Source of the DNA: Chryseobacterium ureilyticum
GTDB taxonomy: Bacteria; Bacteroidota; Bacteroidia; Flavobacteriales; Weeksellaceae
Reading direction: 5' to 3'
Assembly (NCBI RefSeq): GCF_900156735.1
Contig: NZ_FTOL01000001.1
Span: 930,001 to 994,000, forward strand
Length of the DNA: 64,000 nucleotides
Shown here: positions 54,185 to 62,161 of the stretch, piece after piece
Layout: each line of letters opens with the position of its first letter
How positions within the stretch are numbered: position 1 is the stretch's first letter
Notes under the pieces: model-generated
Told to the model about the DNA's origin: nothing
Seen by the model: the letters and a program-made list of their open reading frames with translations, nothing else
Database searches by the model: none
Position numbers and translations under genes: made by a program

Positions 54185-54327
54185 AAAAATAAAGTTCGGT
54201 TGATCAGAAAATTATAAATAATGATTTTGAATATTTTCTATTGTATCATTGCTTGTGATTTTTATTGATACAAAAAGGATCGTATTTTTCATGTTCCGTT
54301 TAAAAACTTTTAAACATAAAAATTAAA

Positions 54328-55215
54328 ATGAACACAAATTGTGCTCTATGCGGTATACCTTTAACGTCCATGGATAAAGTTTTGGGAGAAAATAAACTGT
54401 CAGATGGTGGTATTCTGTGTAATAAGTGCCTGAATAAAGCAACCAATATTAATAAAGATCTGGTATATGACCTCATCAACTACAGTCTGGCTGAGGTAAG
54501 AGATATCGTACTGGGAGAAAGTATTGTTGAGAAAGAAGAAGAGGAGGAGATCGAAATACAACCTGTCATAAAAGAGTCTATTTCTAGAACGATGGTAACA
54601 TTTTCACATTCTTTTCAATTCAATGTTAATAAAAAAGAAGAACCTACAAGGCTTGATGAAATTAAAGATCAGATTATAGCTTTAAATGCCCAACTCAGTA
54701 TTTTTGCAAATACCGAAGTGAACGAGTTGGCAAATGTTTTGGATAATAATGAAAAGCTTATTGCCATTGCCGAAGGAAAATACCTCTACAATAATCTCGA
54801 AGGAATTTTAGTTTCAACAGAAAGGAGGGTTATTTTTATTGATAAAAAACTTTTAGGAAGTATAACAGAGGATGAGTTTCCACATCATAAGATTGCATCT
54901 GCACAACATAGTTACGGACTGATTTCTTCCGAATTGAAATTGTTTATAAAAGACGGTAAAAAAGCAGAATTCAAATTATACAACAGAAATGCTGCAAAAA
55001 ATTTTTATGAATCAATACAAGGTTACATAAACAGACCTCAAAAGTCATCAGAAGAAAAGCCAGAATATAGCCAGGCGGCTGAAGCAACATCAAAAAAAGA
55101 TGAAACAATAGCTATCTTTGAAAAACTTGAGAAGCTAGGAAAGTTAAGAGAAACAGGAATTTTAACAAACGAAGAATTTGAAGAGCAGAAGAAAAAGTTG
55201 CTTGGGAAATTATAA
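54328..55215 (+). CDS. Zinc finger, bacterial PH-like and SHOCT domain protein (array copy 2)
   Basis: This 295-residue protein has the same plan as copy 1: zinc finger with C5, C8, C31 and C34, an acidic linker (KEEEEEIE near residue 75), a PH-like domain (about 110-225), a Ser/Glu-rich linker, and a SHOCT domain at the end (FEKLEKLGKLRETGIL). It ends 11 bases before copy 3, so these two are likely one transcript. The central LDEIKDQI(I/V)ALNA/V segment is nearly identical to copy 1. Confidence 0.87.
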   Translation: MNTNCALCGIPLTSMDKVLGENKLSDGGILCNKCLNKATNINKDLVYDLINYSLAEVRDIVLGESIVEKEEEEEIEIQPVIKESISRTMVTFSHSFQFNVNKKEEPTRLDEIKDQIIALNAQLSIFANTEVNELANVLDNNEKLIAIAEGKYLYNNLEGILVSTERRVIFIDKKLLGSITEDEFPHHKIASAQHSYGLISSELKLFIKDGKKAEFKLYNRNAAKNFYESIQGYINRPQKSSEEKPEYSQAAEATSKKDETIAIFEKLEKLGKLRETGILTNEEFEEQKKKLLGKL

Positions 55216-55226
55216 AAATTAAAAAA

Positions 55227-56075
55227 ATGAGTAGTAATTGTTCATTATGTAGAACGGAATTAACGTCTATGGACACACTTCTGGGAGAAAATAAACTGTC
55301 AGATGGCGGAATTTTATGCAATAAATGTTTAGATAAAATAAGCTATATCAATCAGGAAGTGCTTTATAACCTTAGTAAATTCAGTATAGATGATATTGTT
55401 AATATTGTAGAGAACAAAAAGACAGAGCAGAACCAGCCTGTTATTTTAAAAGATGAAAACCTTCCTATAGCTGTGAATGCTGAACCGGAAACTTTGTCCA
55501 AAGAAGTATATAAAAGAAGAAAGAGAAAAATAAAAAATGAACTGGAAAATCTGAATGCCAACCTTTCTGCATTCACAAGAGGTGAAATTAAAGAACTTCC
55601 AAACCTTATTCCGGAAGATGAAAAGATGATTGGTATTACGGACGCTCAGTTTAAAAACACTTTAGATGCCGGAGTTTTAATAGCGACTGACAAACGAATG
55701 CTTTCCGTATCAAAATCAATGTTCGGATCTGCAAAAATTAATGATTTTCATAATGATACCATTAAGTCTGTAAGCTTTGTGACAGATCCCAGATCACCGA
55801 TCATTAAGCTTCATCTAGAAGAAAGAGTAGTAGAATTTGAATGCTATATGGATAAAGAAGATGCTGAAAAATTCTATGATATTATAAGACCAATTTATAA
55901 TAGCCCTTCTATACAACAGAAACCCCAACCAAAGCAAGTTGCTACCACAAGTCCAATTCCTTCCGGTGAAATCTTTGCACAGCTTGAAAAGCTAGGAAAA
56001 CTAAGGGAAAACGGAATTCTGACAGATGCAGAATTTGCAGAGCAAAAAAGAAAGCTGTTGGGACTGCTTGAATAA
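55227..56075 (+). CDS. Zinc finger, bacterial PH-like and SHOCT domain protein (array copy 3)
   Basis: This 282-residue protein has the four Cys of the zinc finger at the same residues (5, 8, 31, 34). The PH-like domain (about 105-220) is more diverged, with a basic patch KRRKRKIKN just before it, and the SHOCT domain (FAQLEKLGKLRENGIL) closes the protein. The first 40 codons share a 24-base identical block with copy 2, which points to recent duplication or gene conversion. Confidence 0.87.
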   Translation: MSSNCSLCRTELTSMDTLLGENKLSDGGILCNKCLDKISYINQEVLYNLSKFSIDDIVNIVENKKTEQNQPVILKDENLPIAVNAEPETLSKEVYKRRKRKIKNELENLNANLSAFTRGEIKELPNLIPEDEKMIGITDAQFKNTLDAGVLIATDKRMLSVSKSMFGSAKINDFHNDTIKSVSFVTDPRSPIIKLHLEERVVEFECYMDKEDAEKFYDIIRPIYNSPSIQQKPQPKQVATTSPIPSGEIFAQLEKLGKLRENGILTDAEFAEQKRKLLGLLE

Positions 56076-56173
56076 ACTTTTAACGGTGAAAATGTTTCTG
56101 GAGCTGTAATATTTTTTTGATTTAATTATTTTCTTGTCAGGAAATAGTAATTTAGAAACATAAAACTATTGCT

Positions 56174-56725
56174 ATGGGTAAAAAATCCAGATTAGACGAA
56201 ATAAAAGATGAACTCGAGAAGTTAGACATCAATCCAACATTTTTTGCAGGAAAAGAGATTCGGGAACTTCCTGATATCCTTTCAACAGAAGAAAAAATTA
56301 TTTATCTCGTGGAAGGTAGAAATAAAATGACTACCCATCATATTATTTTAGTAGCTACTGACAGGAGGCTTATTTTTGTTGATAAAGAATTTATGTACGG
56401 ATTAAAAGTTGAAGACTTCTCTTATAATAAAATAAGTTCAATACAATATGAGACAGGGATAATGCTTGCGTCCATAGATATTCAAGTGTCTGATAACCTT
56501 GTAGAGATTGATGGAGTAGGTAATTACGAAGCAGAGCTTTTTTGCGAAAAAGTAAGAGATTTCATGTCTCGTCCTGATAAATATTTTCCCGATAAACCAG
56601 AACTTACTGTTTTCGATCAATTGGAACAGCTTGGGAGATTAAAAGAGAAAGGTATTTTAAGTGAGCAGGAATTTAATGAACAAAAGAAAGTTCTGTTAGA
56701 AAAATTAAATACAGATAAAATGTAA
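56174..56725 (+). CDS. Bacterial PH-like and SHOCT domain protein without zinc finger (array copy 4)
   Basis: This 183-residue protein begins directly with the segment SRLDEIKDELEKLDINPTFFAG, the counterpart of the PH-like domain start in copies 1-3. It then has LVATDRRLIFVDKEF and a SHOCT domain (VFDQLEQLGRLKEKGIL). The zinc finger of the other copies is absent, and no remnant is visible upstream. It could regulate or cap the larger homologues (inference). A terminator follows six bases later. Confidence 0.86.
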   Translation: MGKKSRLDEIKDELEKLDINPTFFAGKEIRELPDILSTEEKIIYLVEGRNKMTTHHIILVATDRRLIFVDKEFMYGLKVEDFSYNKISSIQYETGIMLASIDIQVSDNLVEIDGVGNYEAELFCEKVRDFMSRPDKYFPDKPELTVFDQLEQLGRLKEKGILSEQEFNEQKKVLLEKLNTDKM

Positions 56726-56730
56726 AAGCA

Positions 56731-56762
56731 AAAAAGTCATCGTAACTACTCGATGACTTTTT
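56731..56762. terminator. Terminator of the PH-SHOCT array
   Basis: AAAAAGTCATCG (loop TAACTACT) CGATGACTTTTT is a perfect 12-bp stem. It can serve both the array and the convergent YtxH-like gene. Confidence 0.9.
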
Positions 56763-56797
56763 CTATATATGAATGTTAAAAAAACTACTCTTATTTA

Positions 56798-57034
56798 TTA
56801 GCTTAATGAATCTTCAGCCTTTGCTTTTGCTTCATCTACTTTATTCTGAACCTGGGAAGCAACATCGTTGGCTTTACTTTTAATATCATTTCCCCATTTG
56901 TTAAGATTGTCTTTTGCAGTATTAAGCTTATCTTTTACAGCTTGTTGATCTTCAGGAGATGAATTTTTATATTTCCAATATGCTAAAGCACCTAAACCTA
57001 GTAACGCTAATACGCCTTTTGTTTTGTTTCCCAT
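56798..57034 (-). CDS. YtxH-like small stress/envelope protein
   Basis: This 78-residue protein has one N-terminal hydrophobic helix (about 7-22, VLALLGLGALAYW). A long charged amphipathic helix rich in Lys, Ala, Asp and Asn follows (DKLNTAKDNLNKWGNDIK). It fits the YtxH/general stress family. It may be anchored to the membrane. The function is unknown. Confidence 0.85.
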   Translation of the reverse strand: MGNKTKGVLALLGLGALAYWKYKNSSPEDQQAVKDKLNTAKDNLNKWGNDIKSKANDVASQVQNKVDEAKAKAEDSLS

Positions 57035-57131
57035 GATTTCTATTTTTATGAATTAATATTAAAATTTGTTATTAGTAATCATGTAAAATACGTGCCAAAA
57101 AATTGTGTAAAATTATAAAAAAATGTTAAAA

Positions 57132-57974
57132 TTAAGAAAAGGTTTCAAAAATTTCTCCATCAAAACTAGCGAAGACCATAGTAGGGTAAGAATCCTTATG
57201 ATATACCTTCCCATTCTTGTCAATAGCTATAGCGCCCGCAAATCCATCAATAGTTTTAAGTTCGGCAAAAGTTTTATTGAAAGCCGCCTCCAAGCTCATT
57301 CCGTCAGTAACTCTGGTGACTATTTTTGCGGCGGTAGCATTACTTACAATATCTTCGCCTACACCAGTACAACTTACAGCGCAGAAATCATTGGCATAGT
57401 TTCCGGCAACAGTGGCAGAATCTGAAATTCTTCCCGGAATTTCAAAACCTTTACCTCCAGTAGATGTAGCAACCGCTAATTTTCCATCTTTATCAATAGC
57501 GACACAGCCTACTGTTCCTTTTCCACCGTTATTCAGCTTAGCTTCGTATTCCTTTCTTCTTTGTGGAATCTCTGTAGAAAAATTTTCAAATCCATGTTCT
57601 GTGGCATATCTTTTTGCTCCGTTTCCTCCTAAAACTCTATCGTCTTCACCAATTAGACTCTTTGCTACGAAAACAGGATTTTTTACCTCCTGAATATTGA
57701 TGACTCCACTCAGCTTTTGAGTTTCACCATTCATAATCGCTGCACTCATGCGGATCACTCCATCACTTTGAATCTGTGATCCGATTCCGGCATTATATAA
57801 AGGATCGTCTTCCAACAAAGAAACGGCGTAGGCAACTGTATCGAAGGCAGAATGCGTTTGAAGATACTGAAATGTTTTTTCAGAAATTTCCCTTAAAGAG
57901 TTTTGTTTTGCTGTTTTTATTTCGTGGCTTTGGTCGCTTTCTGAGAAGAAGCCTCCATGGATAATGATTTTCAT
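57132..57974 (-). CDS. iaaA: Isoaspartyl peptidase / plant-type L-asparaginase
   Basis: This 280-residue N-terminal nucleophile hydrolase self-cleaves before T154 in KGT154VGCVA, producing alpha and beta subunits. It cleaves isoaspartyl (beta-Asp) dipeptides and asparagine. GGKGFEIPGRISDSATVAGN and the CTGVGEDIVSN segment are the usual substrate-binding motifs. In a cyanophycin locus its likely substrate is beta-Asp-Arg from cyanophycinase (inference from context). TACCTTCG lies about 30 bases upstream (58002-58009), a one-mismatch -7 box, and the heptanucleotide repeat begins just beyond. Length is slightly shorter than E. coli IaaA. Confidence 0.93.
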   Translation of the reverse strand: MKIIIHGGFFSESDQSHEIKTAKQNSLREISEKTFQYLQTHSAFDTVAYAVSLLEDDPLYNAGIGSQIQSDGVIRMSAAIMNGETQKLSGVINIQEVKNPVFVAKSLIGEDDRVLGGNGAKRYATEHGFENFSTEIPQRRKEYEAKLNNGGKGTVGCVAIDKDGKLAVATSTGGKGFEIPGRISDSATVAGNYANDFCAVSCTGVGEDIVSNATAAKIVTRVTDGMSLEAAFNKTFAELKTIDGFAGAIAIDKNGKVYHKDSYPTMVFASFDGEIFETFS

Positions 57975-58017
57975 AGAATAAGAGTTGATGAATAATTTTT
58001 ACGAAGGTAATTTATAA

Positions 58018-58117
58018 ATAAAAGATAAAAGATAAAAGATAAAAGATAAAAGATAAAAGATAAAAGATAAAAGATAAAAGATAAAAGATAAAAGATAAAA
58101 GATAAAAGATAAAAGAT
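58018..58117. repeat. Heptanucleotide tandem repeat, about 14 copies
   Basis: The unit ATAAAAG (period 7) repeats without a single interruption for 100 bases, 14.3 copies, starting 44 bases before the iaaA start codon. It is intergenic and can be expected to change length by slipped replication. It would cover the -33 position of the iaaA promoter. Confidence 0.95.
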
Positions 58118-58173
58118 CTTGTCATTAAACAACTATAGCCATAATCATTATCCATCCGGATATCAACATCAAT

Positions 58174-58236
58174 AAGGACGGGCTTTAGCCCACTCAATAA
58201 ATGAAATATTCAAATTCAATTGGCTTTAGCCAAAAC
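58174..58236. repeat. Two GGCTTTAGCC palindromes, dispersed-repeat-like
   Basis: GGGCTTTAGCCC (58180-58191) and TTGGCTTTAGCCAA (58220-58233) are palindromes 28 bases apart. The arrangement suggests one copy of a multi-copy intergenic element, but I see it only once in this window. Confidence 0.5.
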
Positions 58237-58284
58237 TTATTATATTATCTGTTTTGAGTAAAGGAGTGAATTCAAAACAAAAAA

Positions 58285-58306
58285 AAACGAAACCGAAGTT
58301 CCGTTT
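58285..58306 (-). terminator. Terminator of cphB
   Basis: On the minus strand AAACGGAAC, the loop TTCG and GTTTCGTTT pair with one G-U, and a long T run follows. The loop is a UUCG tetraloop, which is unusually stable. Confidence 0.85.
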
Positions 58307-58326
58307 ATATAGTGGTATGAGTTTAT

Positions 58327-59217
58327 CTATTTATCTTGTGGAATTGGATTGAACTGTGAATTCTCAATCGTTAGTATTTTCGTTGTAAGATCATAATGAT
58401 CATTCATAGACATTACATGTACTGTTAAATTATCAATAGAAATAGGTTCTCCAAGGTTAATATTGGTAAGATTGGTATCCTTGATGAATCTTCCGTCTAC
58501 AAGGATGACAAGTCCTGAACCTACAGCAGTCATCACATCGTTATGAATGAAAAGTCCCGTATCTTCACCCAGCCCAATTCCTAATGTTCTCGGATTATTG
58601 ACTACAGCCTGAAACAGACGCCCGATTCTTCCTCTTTGTACAAAGTGTGTATCAATGATAACATTATCTATTAAGCCTAACCCTTGTGTAGTTTTTATTT
58701 CACCTTTTAATAAAGCTTCAGAGCTACTTCCTTGATAGATCATATTTTCAGAGGCTGCCGCTGCACCTGCAGAAGTTCCGGAATAGATAAAGTCCTGTTC
58801 CTGGTATTTTAATAAAATAGTATCGTGAAATCTAGTGCCTCCAAGAATAGAAGTCAATCTCAGTTGATCTCCGCCTGTGAACATCATTACATCTGCAGCA
58901 TTGGCTCTTGCAACCATTGCATCAGAATTGGCTTCCTCACGGTTATGAATATCAAGAATGTTGACGTTTTTAGCTCCCAGGAATTCAAAAGCTTTTTTGT
59001 ATTCGGTACCTACGATCTGAGGAATCTGAGAAGCGGTAGTTACGATTTCAATTACCGAATTTTCCTTGTGTTTTGATTCATTGATGATCTTTCGCAAAAT
59101 CCCACGCTCAAAAAAGTTAAGGTTTTTCTCAATATTCTGATCATAATCGGTTTCCGCAAAGCTTCCTTTATTTACAGCTCCTCCGATAACTATTAATTTT
59201 CCTACAGGTTTCGTCAT
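58327..59217 (-). CDS. cphB: Cyanophycinase (peptidase family S51)
   Basis: This 296-residue enzyme hydrolyses cyanophycin to beta-Asp-Arg dipeptides. The nucleophile is S149 in YSGTSAGAAA. The early KLIVIGGAVNKG and the MMFTGGDQLRLTS segment match the family, and the VIIDTHFVQRGRIGRL segment follows with the expected His. No signal peptide is present, so it is intracellular and serves mobilisation of the cell's own polymer (inference). It diverges from cphA, with a TAATTTTG element only five bases before the start codon. Confidence 0.95.
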   Translation of the reverse strand: MTKPVGKLIVIGGAVNKGSFAETDYDQNIEKNLNFFERGILRKIINESKHKENSVIEIVTTASQIPQIVGTEYKKAFEFLGAKNVNILDIHNREEANSDAMVARANAADVMMFTGGDQLRLTSILGGTRFHDTILLKYQEQDFIYSGTSAGAAAASENMIYQGSSSEALLKGEIKTTQGLGLIDNVIIDTHFVQRGRIGRLFQAVVNNPRTLGIGLGEDTGLFIHNDVMTAVGSGLVILVDGRFIKDTNLTNINLGEPISIDNLTVHVMSMNDHYDLTTKILTIENSQFNPIPQDK

Positions 59218-59221
59218 GGTA

Positions 59222-59229
59222 CAAAATTA
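59222..59229 (-). promoter_or_regulatory. Putative -7 element of cphB promoter
   Basis: TAATTTTG on the minus strand fits TAnnTTTG. If used, the transcript would begin about at the start codon, which suggests a leaderless or very short leader mRNA. Confidence 0.4.
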
Positions 59230-59362
59230 AAAAATAATTAACATATTTGGCGAAATTCATGCCATCTTTAGTTGATTTTTAATCTTTTAGGAATGTTAAT
59301 TAAATTTAATTTTTTTTTAACAAATCTTTAAATGTGGTATAGTTTTTTTTAGGGTTTTATAT

Positions 59363-59370
59363 TATATTTG
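59363..59370 (+). promoter_or_regulatory. Putative -7 element of cphA promoter
   Basis: TATATTTG fits TAnnTTTG, 44 bases before the cphA ATG. A -33 TTG with good spacing is not clear. Confidence 0.45.
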
Positions 59371-59414
59371 GTTGTAAAATAAGTTATTGTTAACTGTTAA
59401 AATGCCAATAGACT

Positions 59415-62045
59415 ATGAAAATCGAAAAGATTCAGGCACTACGCGGTCCTAATATCTGGAGTATCAGACGAAAGAAGCTGATCCAGATGAGGTTAGACCT
59501 TGAGGAAATGGAAAATTATCCCACTAATAAAATTGATGGATTCAGGGAAAGAATAGAGAAATTGATTCCTTCACTGATCACTCACCGATGTTCGGAAGGA
59601 GTGGAAGGCGGGTTTTTCCATAGAGTGGAGACGGGTACCTGGATGGGACATGTCATTGAGCATATCGCTTTGGAAATACAAACCCTGGCGGGAATGGATG
59701 TCGGCTTCGGAAGAACCCGTGAAACCAAAACTCCCGGAGTTTATAATGTAGTATTCAATTATCTTGAAGAAAATGTGGGAATCTATGCCGCAGAAGAAGC
59801 TGTAAAAATTGCAGAAGTATTAATCGAAGGGAAAGATTATGATTTGAATGCGTGTATTCAGAAATTGAAAGAAATCCGCGAACGAGTACGTCTTGGTCCT
59901 TCTACTGGAAGTATTGTGGAAGAAGCGGTCTCCCGAAAAATTCCATGGATAAGATTAGGAACGAATTCACTGGTGCAGCTGGGATATGGAATAAACCAAC
60001 AGCGTTTCCAGGCTACTATTACAGGGAAAACAAGTTCTATTGCTGTAGATATTGCATGTAATAAGGAATTAACAAAAAGAATGCTTCATGATGCTGCAAT
60101 TCCGGTGCCTATTGGTGATCTGATCGTGGATGAAGAAGGACTTAACAATGTTATTAAAAAAATTGGATATCCTATTGTATTAAAGCCTTTGGACGGTAAT
60201 CACGGTAAAGGATCTTCTATTAATGTTAATGATTGGGATTCTGCTAAAATAGGACTGGAACACGCACAGAAATATTCTAGGAAAGTTATTGTTGAAAAAT
60301 ATATTACCGGATATGATTTCAGAGTATTGGTAATTGATAATAAAATGGTAGCGGCTGCACGAAGAGTTCCTGCTCATATTGTTGGAGATGGAGAATTGAA
60401 TATCCAACAGCTTATTGATAAAGAAAATCAGGATCCACGAAGAGGATATGGTCATGAGAATGTTCTTACCGAAATTGAAGTGGATAAAGATACTTTAGAA
60501 CTGCTAGAAAAGCTTCAATATTCTCTGGGAACTGTTCCGCAAAAAGGAGAAGTGGTCTACCTTAAATCTACGGCAAACCTTTCTACAGGAGGAACGTCAA
60601 TAGATGTTACGGATATGGTACATCCGGAAAATATCACCATGGCAGAAAGAATTTCCAAAATTATTGGTCTGGATGTCTGCGGGATAGATATCATGGCGGA
60701 AAACCTTACACAACCTTTAAAAGAAAGTGGCGGAGCTATTATAGAAGTTAATGCAGCTCCAGGATTTAGAATGCACCTCGCTCCAAGCGAAGGACTGCCA
60801 AGAAATGTTGCCGCTCCGGTTGTAGATATGCTATATCCACAAGGAAAGCCTTTCACTATCCCAATTATTGCAGTAACAGGAACAAACGGAAAGACCACCA
60901 CCACAAGATTGATTTCTCATATTGTGAAAAGCAATGGATATAGAGTAGGATTTACTACATCAGATGGAATTTATATCCAAAATACAATGCTTTCAAAAGG
61001 GGATACTACAGGACCGATTTCAGCAGAGTTTATTTTAAAAGATCCTACTGTAGAATTTGCTGTTCTTGAAACGGCAAGAGGTGGAATTCTTCGCTCCGGA
61101 TTAGGATTTTCACAATGCGATATTGGGGTTCTGACTAATATTGAAGAAGATCATCTGGGAATGAATGACATTCACAATTTAAAGGATCTTACCAAGGTAA
61201 AACGCGTTGTATTAGACAGTGTAAAGAAAACCGGCTGGAGTGTACTGAATGCAGACAATGAATACTCCATGAAAATTGTGAAAGATCTCGACTGTAATGT
61301 TGCTATTTTCAGTATGGATGAAAATAATCCTCATATTGTAAAGTTTGCAAAAGAAGGACGAATCACCTGCGTTTATGAAGAAGGTTTTGTAACCATTAAA
61401 AAAGGAGATTGGAAGATCAGAATTGGTAAAGCTAAAGATTTCCCGATTACAATGGAAGGGAAAGCCAGATTCATGATCGAAAATGTATTGGCTGCCAGTT
61501 TGGCTAGTTATCTTCATGGCTTTGGAATTGAGGATATTTCCAATTCACTACGAACGTTTATCCCAAGTGCACAGCTTACCCCTGGAAGATTAAATGTCTT
61601 TAAGTTTAAAAGCTTTAAAGTATTGATCGATTTTGCCCATAATCCTTCCGGATATGAGGCTATTGAAGATTATCTGAAAAACATTGAAGCTACAAAGAAA
61701 ATAGGTATCATTTCCGGTGTTGGAGATAGAAGAGATAACGATATCAGAGAATGTGGAAAGATTGCAGGACGAATGTTCGATCATATTATCATCCGTAATG
61801 AAAAACATCTTCGAGGAAGAACCGAAGAGGAGATTAATGGATTAATCATTGATGGAATGCAGGCTTCAGGAAAAGATGTCAGCTACGAGATTATTCCTAA
61901 AGAAATAGAAGCGTTAAAACACGCGATGGGAATGGCAGAAGACGGAACATTTATTACCGCTTTGAGTGATGTGATTTCCAATGCTATTGATCTTGTTCAG
62001 GAGTACCAGGCAAGAGAATTGCTGGAAGATGAAAAGAATCTGTAA
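59415..62045 (+). CDS. cphA: Cyanophycin synthetase
   Basis: This 876-residue enzyme makes multi-L-arginyl-poly-L-aspartate from Asp and Arg with ATP. An N-terminal domain (about 1-160, IQALRGPNIWSIRR) is followed by an ATP-grasp domain (about 210-470, YPIVLKPLDGNHGKGSSINV; EVNAAPGFRMHL). A Mur ligase-like domain (about 485-860) has its P-loop at GTNGK493TTTT and also carries TARGGILRSGLGF and LIDFAHNPSGYEAI. The length matches cyanobacterial CphA (about 870-900). The partners cphB and iaaA lie next to it on the other strand. Confidence 0.96.
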   Translation: MKIEKIQALRGPNIWSIRRKKLIQMRLDLEEMENYPTNKIDGFRERIEKLIPSLITHRCSEGVEGGFFHRVETGTWMGHVIEHIALEIQTLAGMDVGFGRTRETKTPGVYNVVFNYLEENVGIYAAEEAVKIAEVLIEGKDYDLNACIQKLKEIRERVRLGPSTGSIVEEAVSRKIPWIRLGTNSLVQLGYGINQQRFQATITGKTSSIAVDIACNKELTKRMLHDAAIPVPIGDLIVDEEGLNNVIKKIGYPIVLKPLDGNHGKGSSINVNDWDSAKIGLEHAQKYSRKVIVEKYITGYDFRVLVIDNKMVAAARRVPAHIVGDGELNIQQLIDKENQDPRRGYGHENVLTEIEVDKDTLELLEKLQYSLGTVPQKGEVVYLKSTANLSTGGTSIDVTDMVHPENITMAERISKIIGLDVCGIDIMAENLTQPLKESGGAIIEVNAAPGFRMHLAPSEGLPRNVAAPVVDMLYPQGKPFTIPIIAVTGTNGKTTTTRLISHIVKSNGYRVGFTTSDGIYIQNTMLSKGDTTGPISAEFILKDPTVEFAVLETARGGILRSGLGFSQCDIGVLTNIEEDHLGMNDIHNLKDLTKVKRVVLDSVKKTGWSVLNADNEYSMKIVKDLDCNVAIFSMDENNPHIVKFAKEGRITCVYEEGFVTIKKGDWKIRIGKAKDFPITMEGKARFMIENVLAASLASYLHGFGIEDISNSLRTFIPSAQLTPGRLNVFKFKSFKVLIDFAHNPSGYEAIEDYLKNIEATKKIGIISGVGDRRDNDIRECGKIAGRMFDHIIIRNEKHLRGRTEEEINGLIIDGMQASGKDVSYEIIPKEIEALKHAMGMAEDGTFITALSDVISNAIDLVQEYQARELLEDEKNL

Positions 62046-62066
62046 AGATCTAATTTTGAAATAAAT

Positions 62067-62100
62067 AAAGCGGCTGTACTTTGTAGTGCAGCCGTTTTTT
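62067..62100 (+). terminator. Terminator of cphA
   Basis: CGGCTGTACT (loop TTGT) AGTGCAGCCG, with one G-U pair, is followed by six T. Confidence 0.9.
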
Positions 62101-62161
62101 ATGAATTCTGAGAATATCTTGCAGATTTTATTTATATAAATAAAAGTTTTGTTTTGAGAAT

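Noticed and set aside
53321..56725. Prophage remnant, because SHOCT and PH-like proteins occur in phages
   Set aside because: No capsid, integrase, lysis or replication genes are nearby, and the flanking genes are ordinary chromosomal genes.
58018..58117. Possible CRISPR array
   Set aside because: The repeat unit is 7 bases with no spacers; there are no cas genes in the window.
58012..58197. Minus-strand frame encoding repeated LSFIFYL-like segments
   Set aside because: It is only the translation of the 7-bp repeat (three units make seven codons) and has no start context or conserved sequence.
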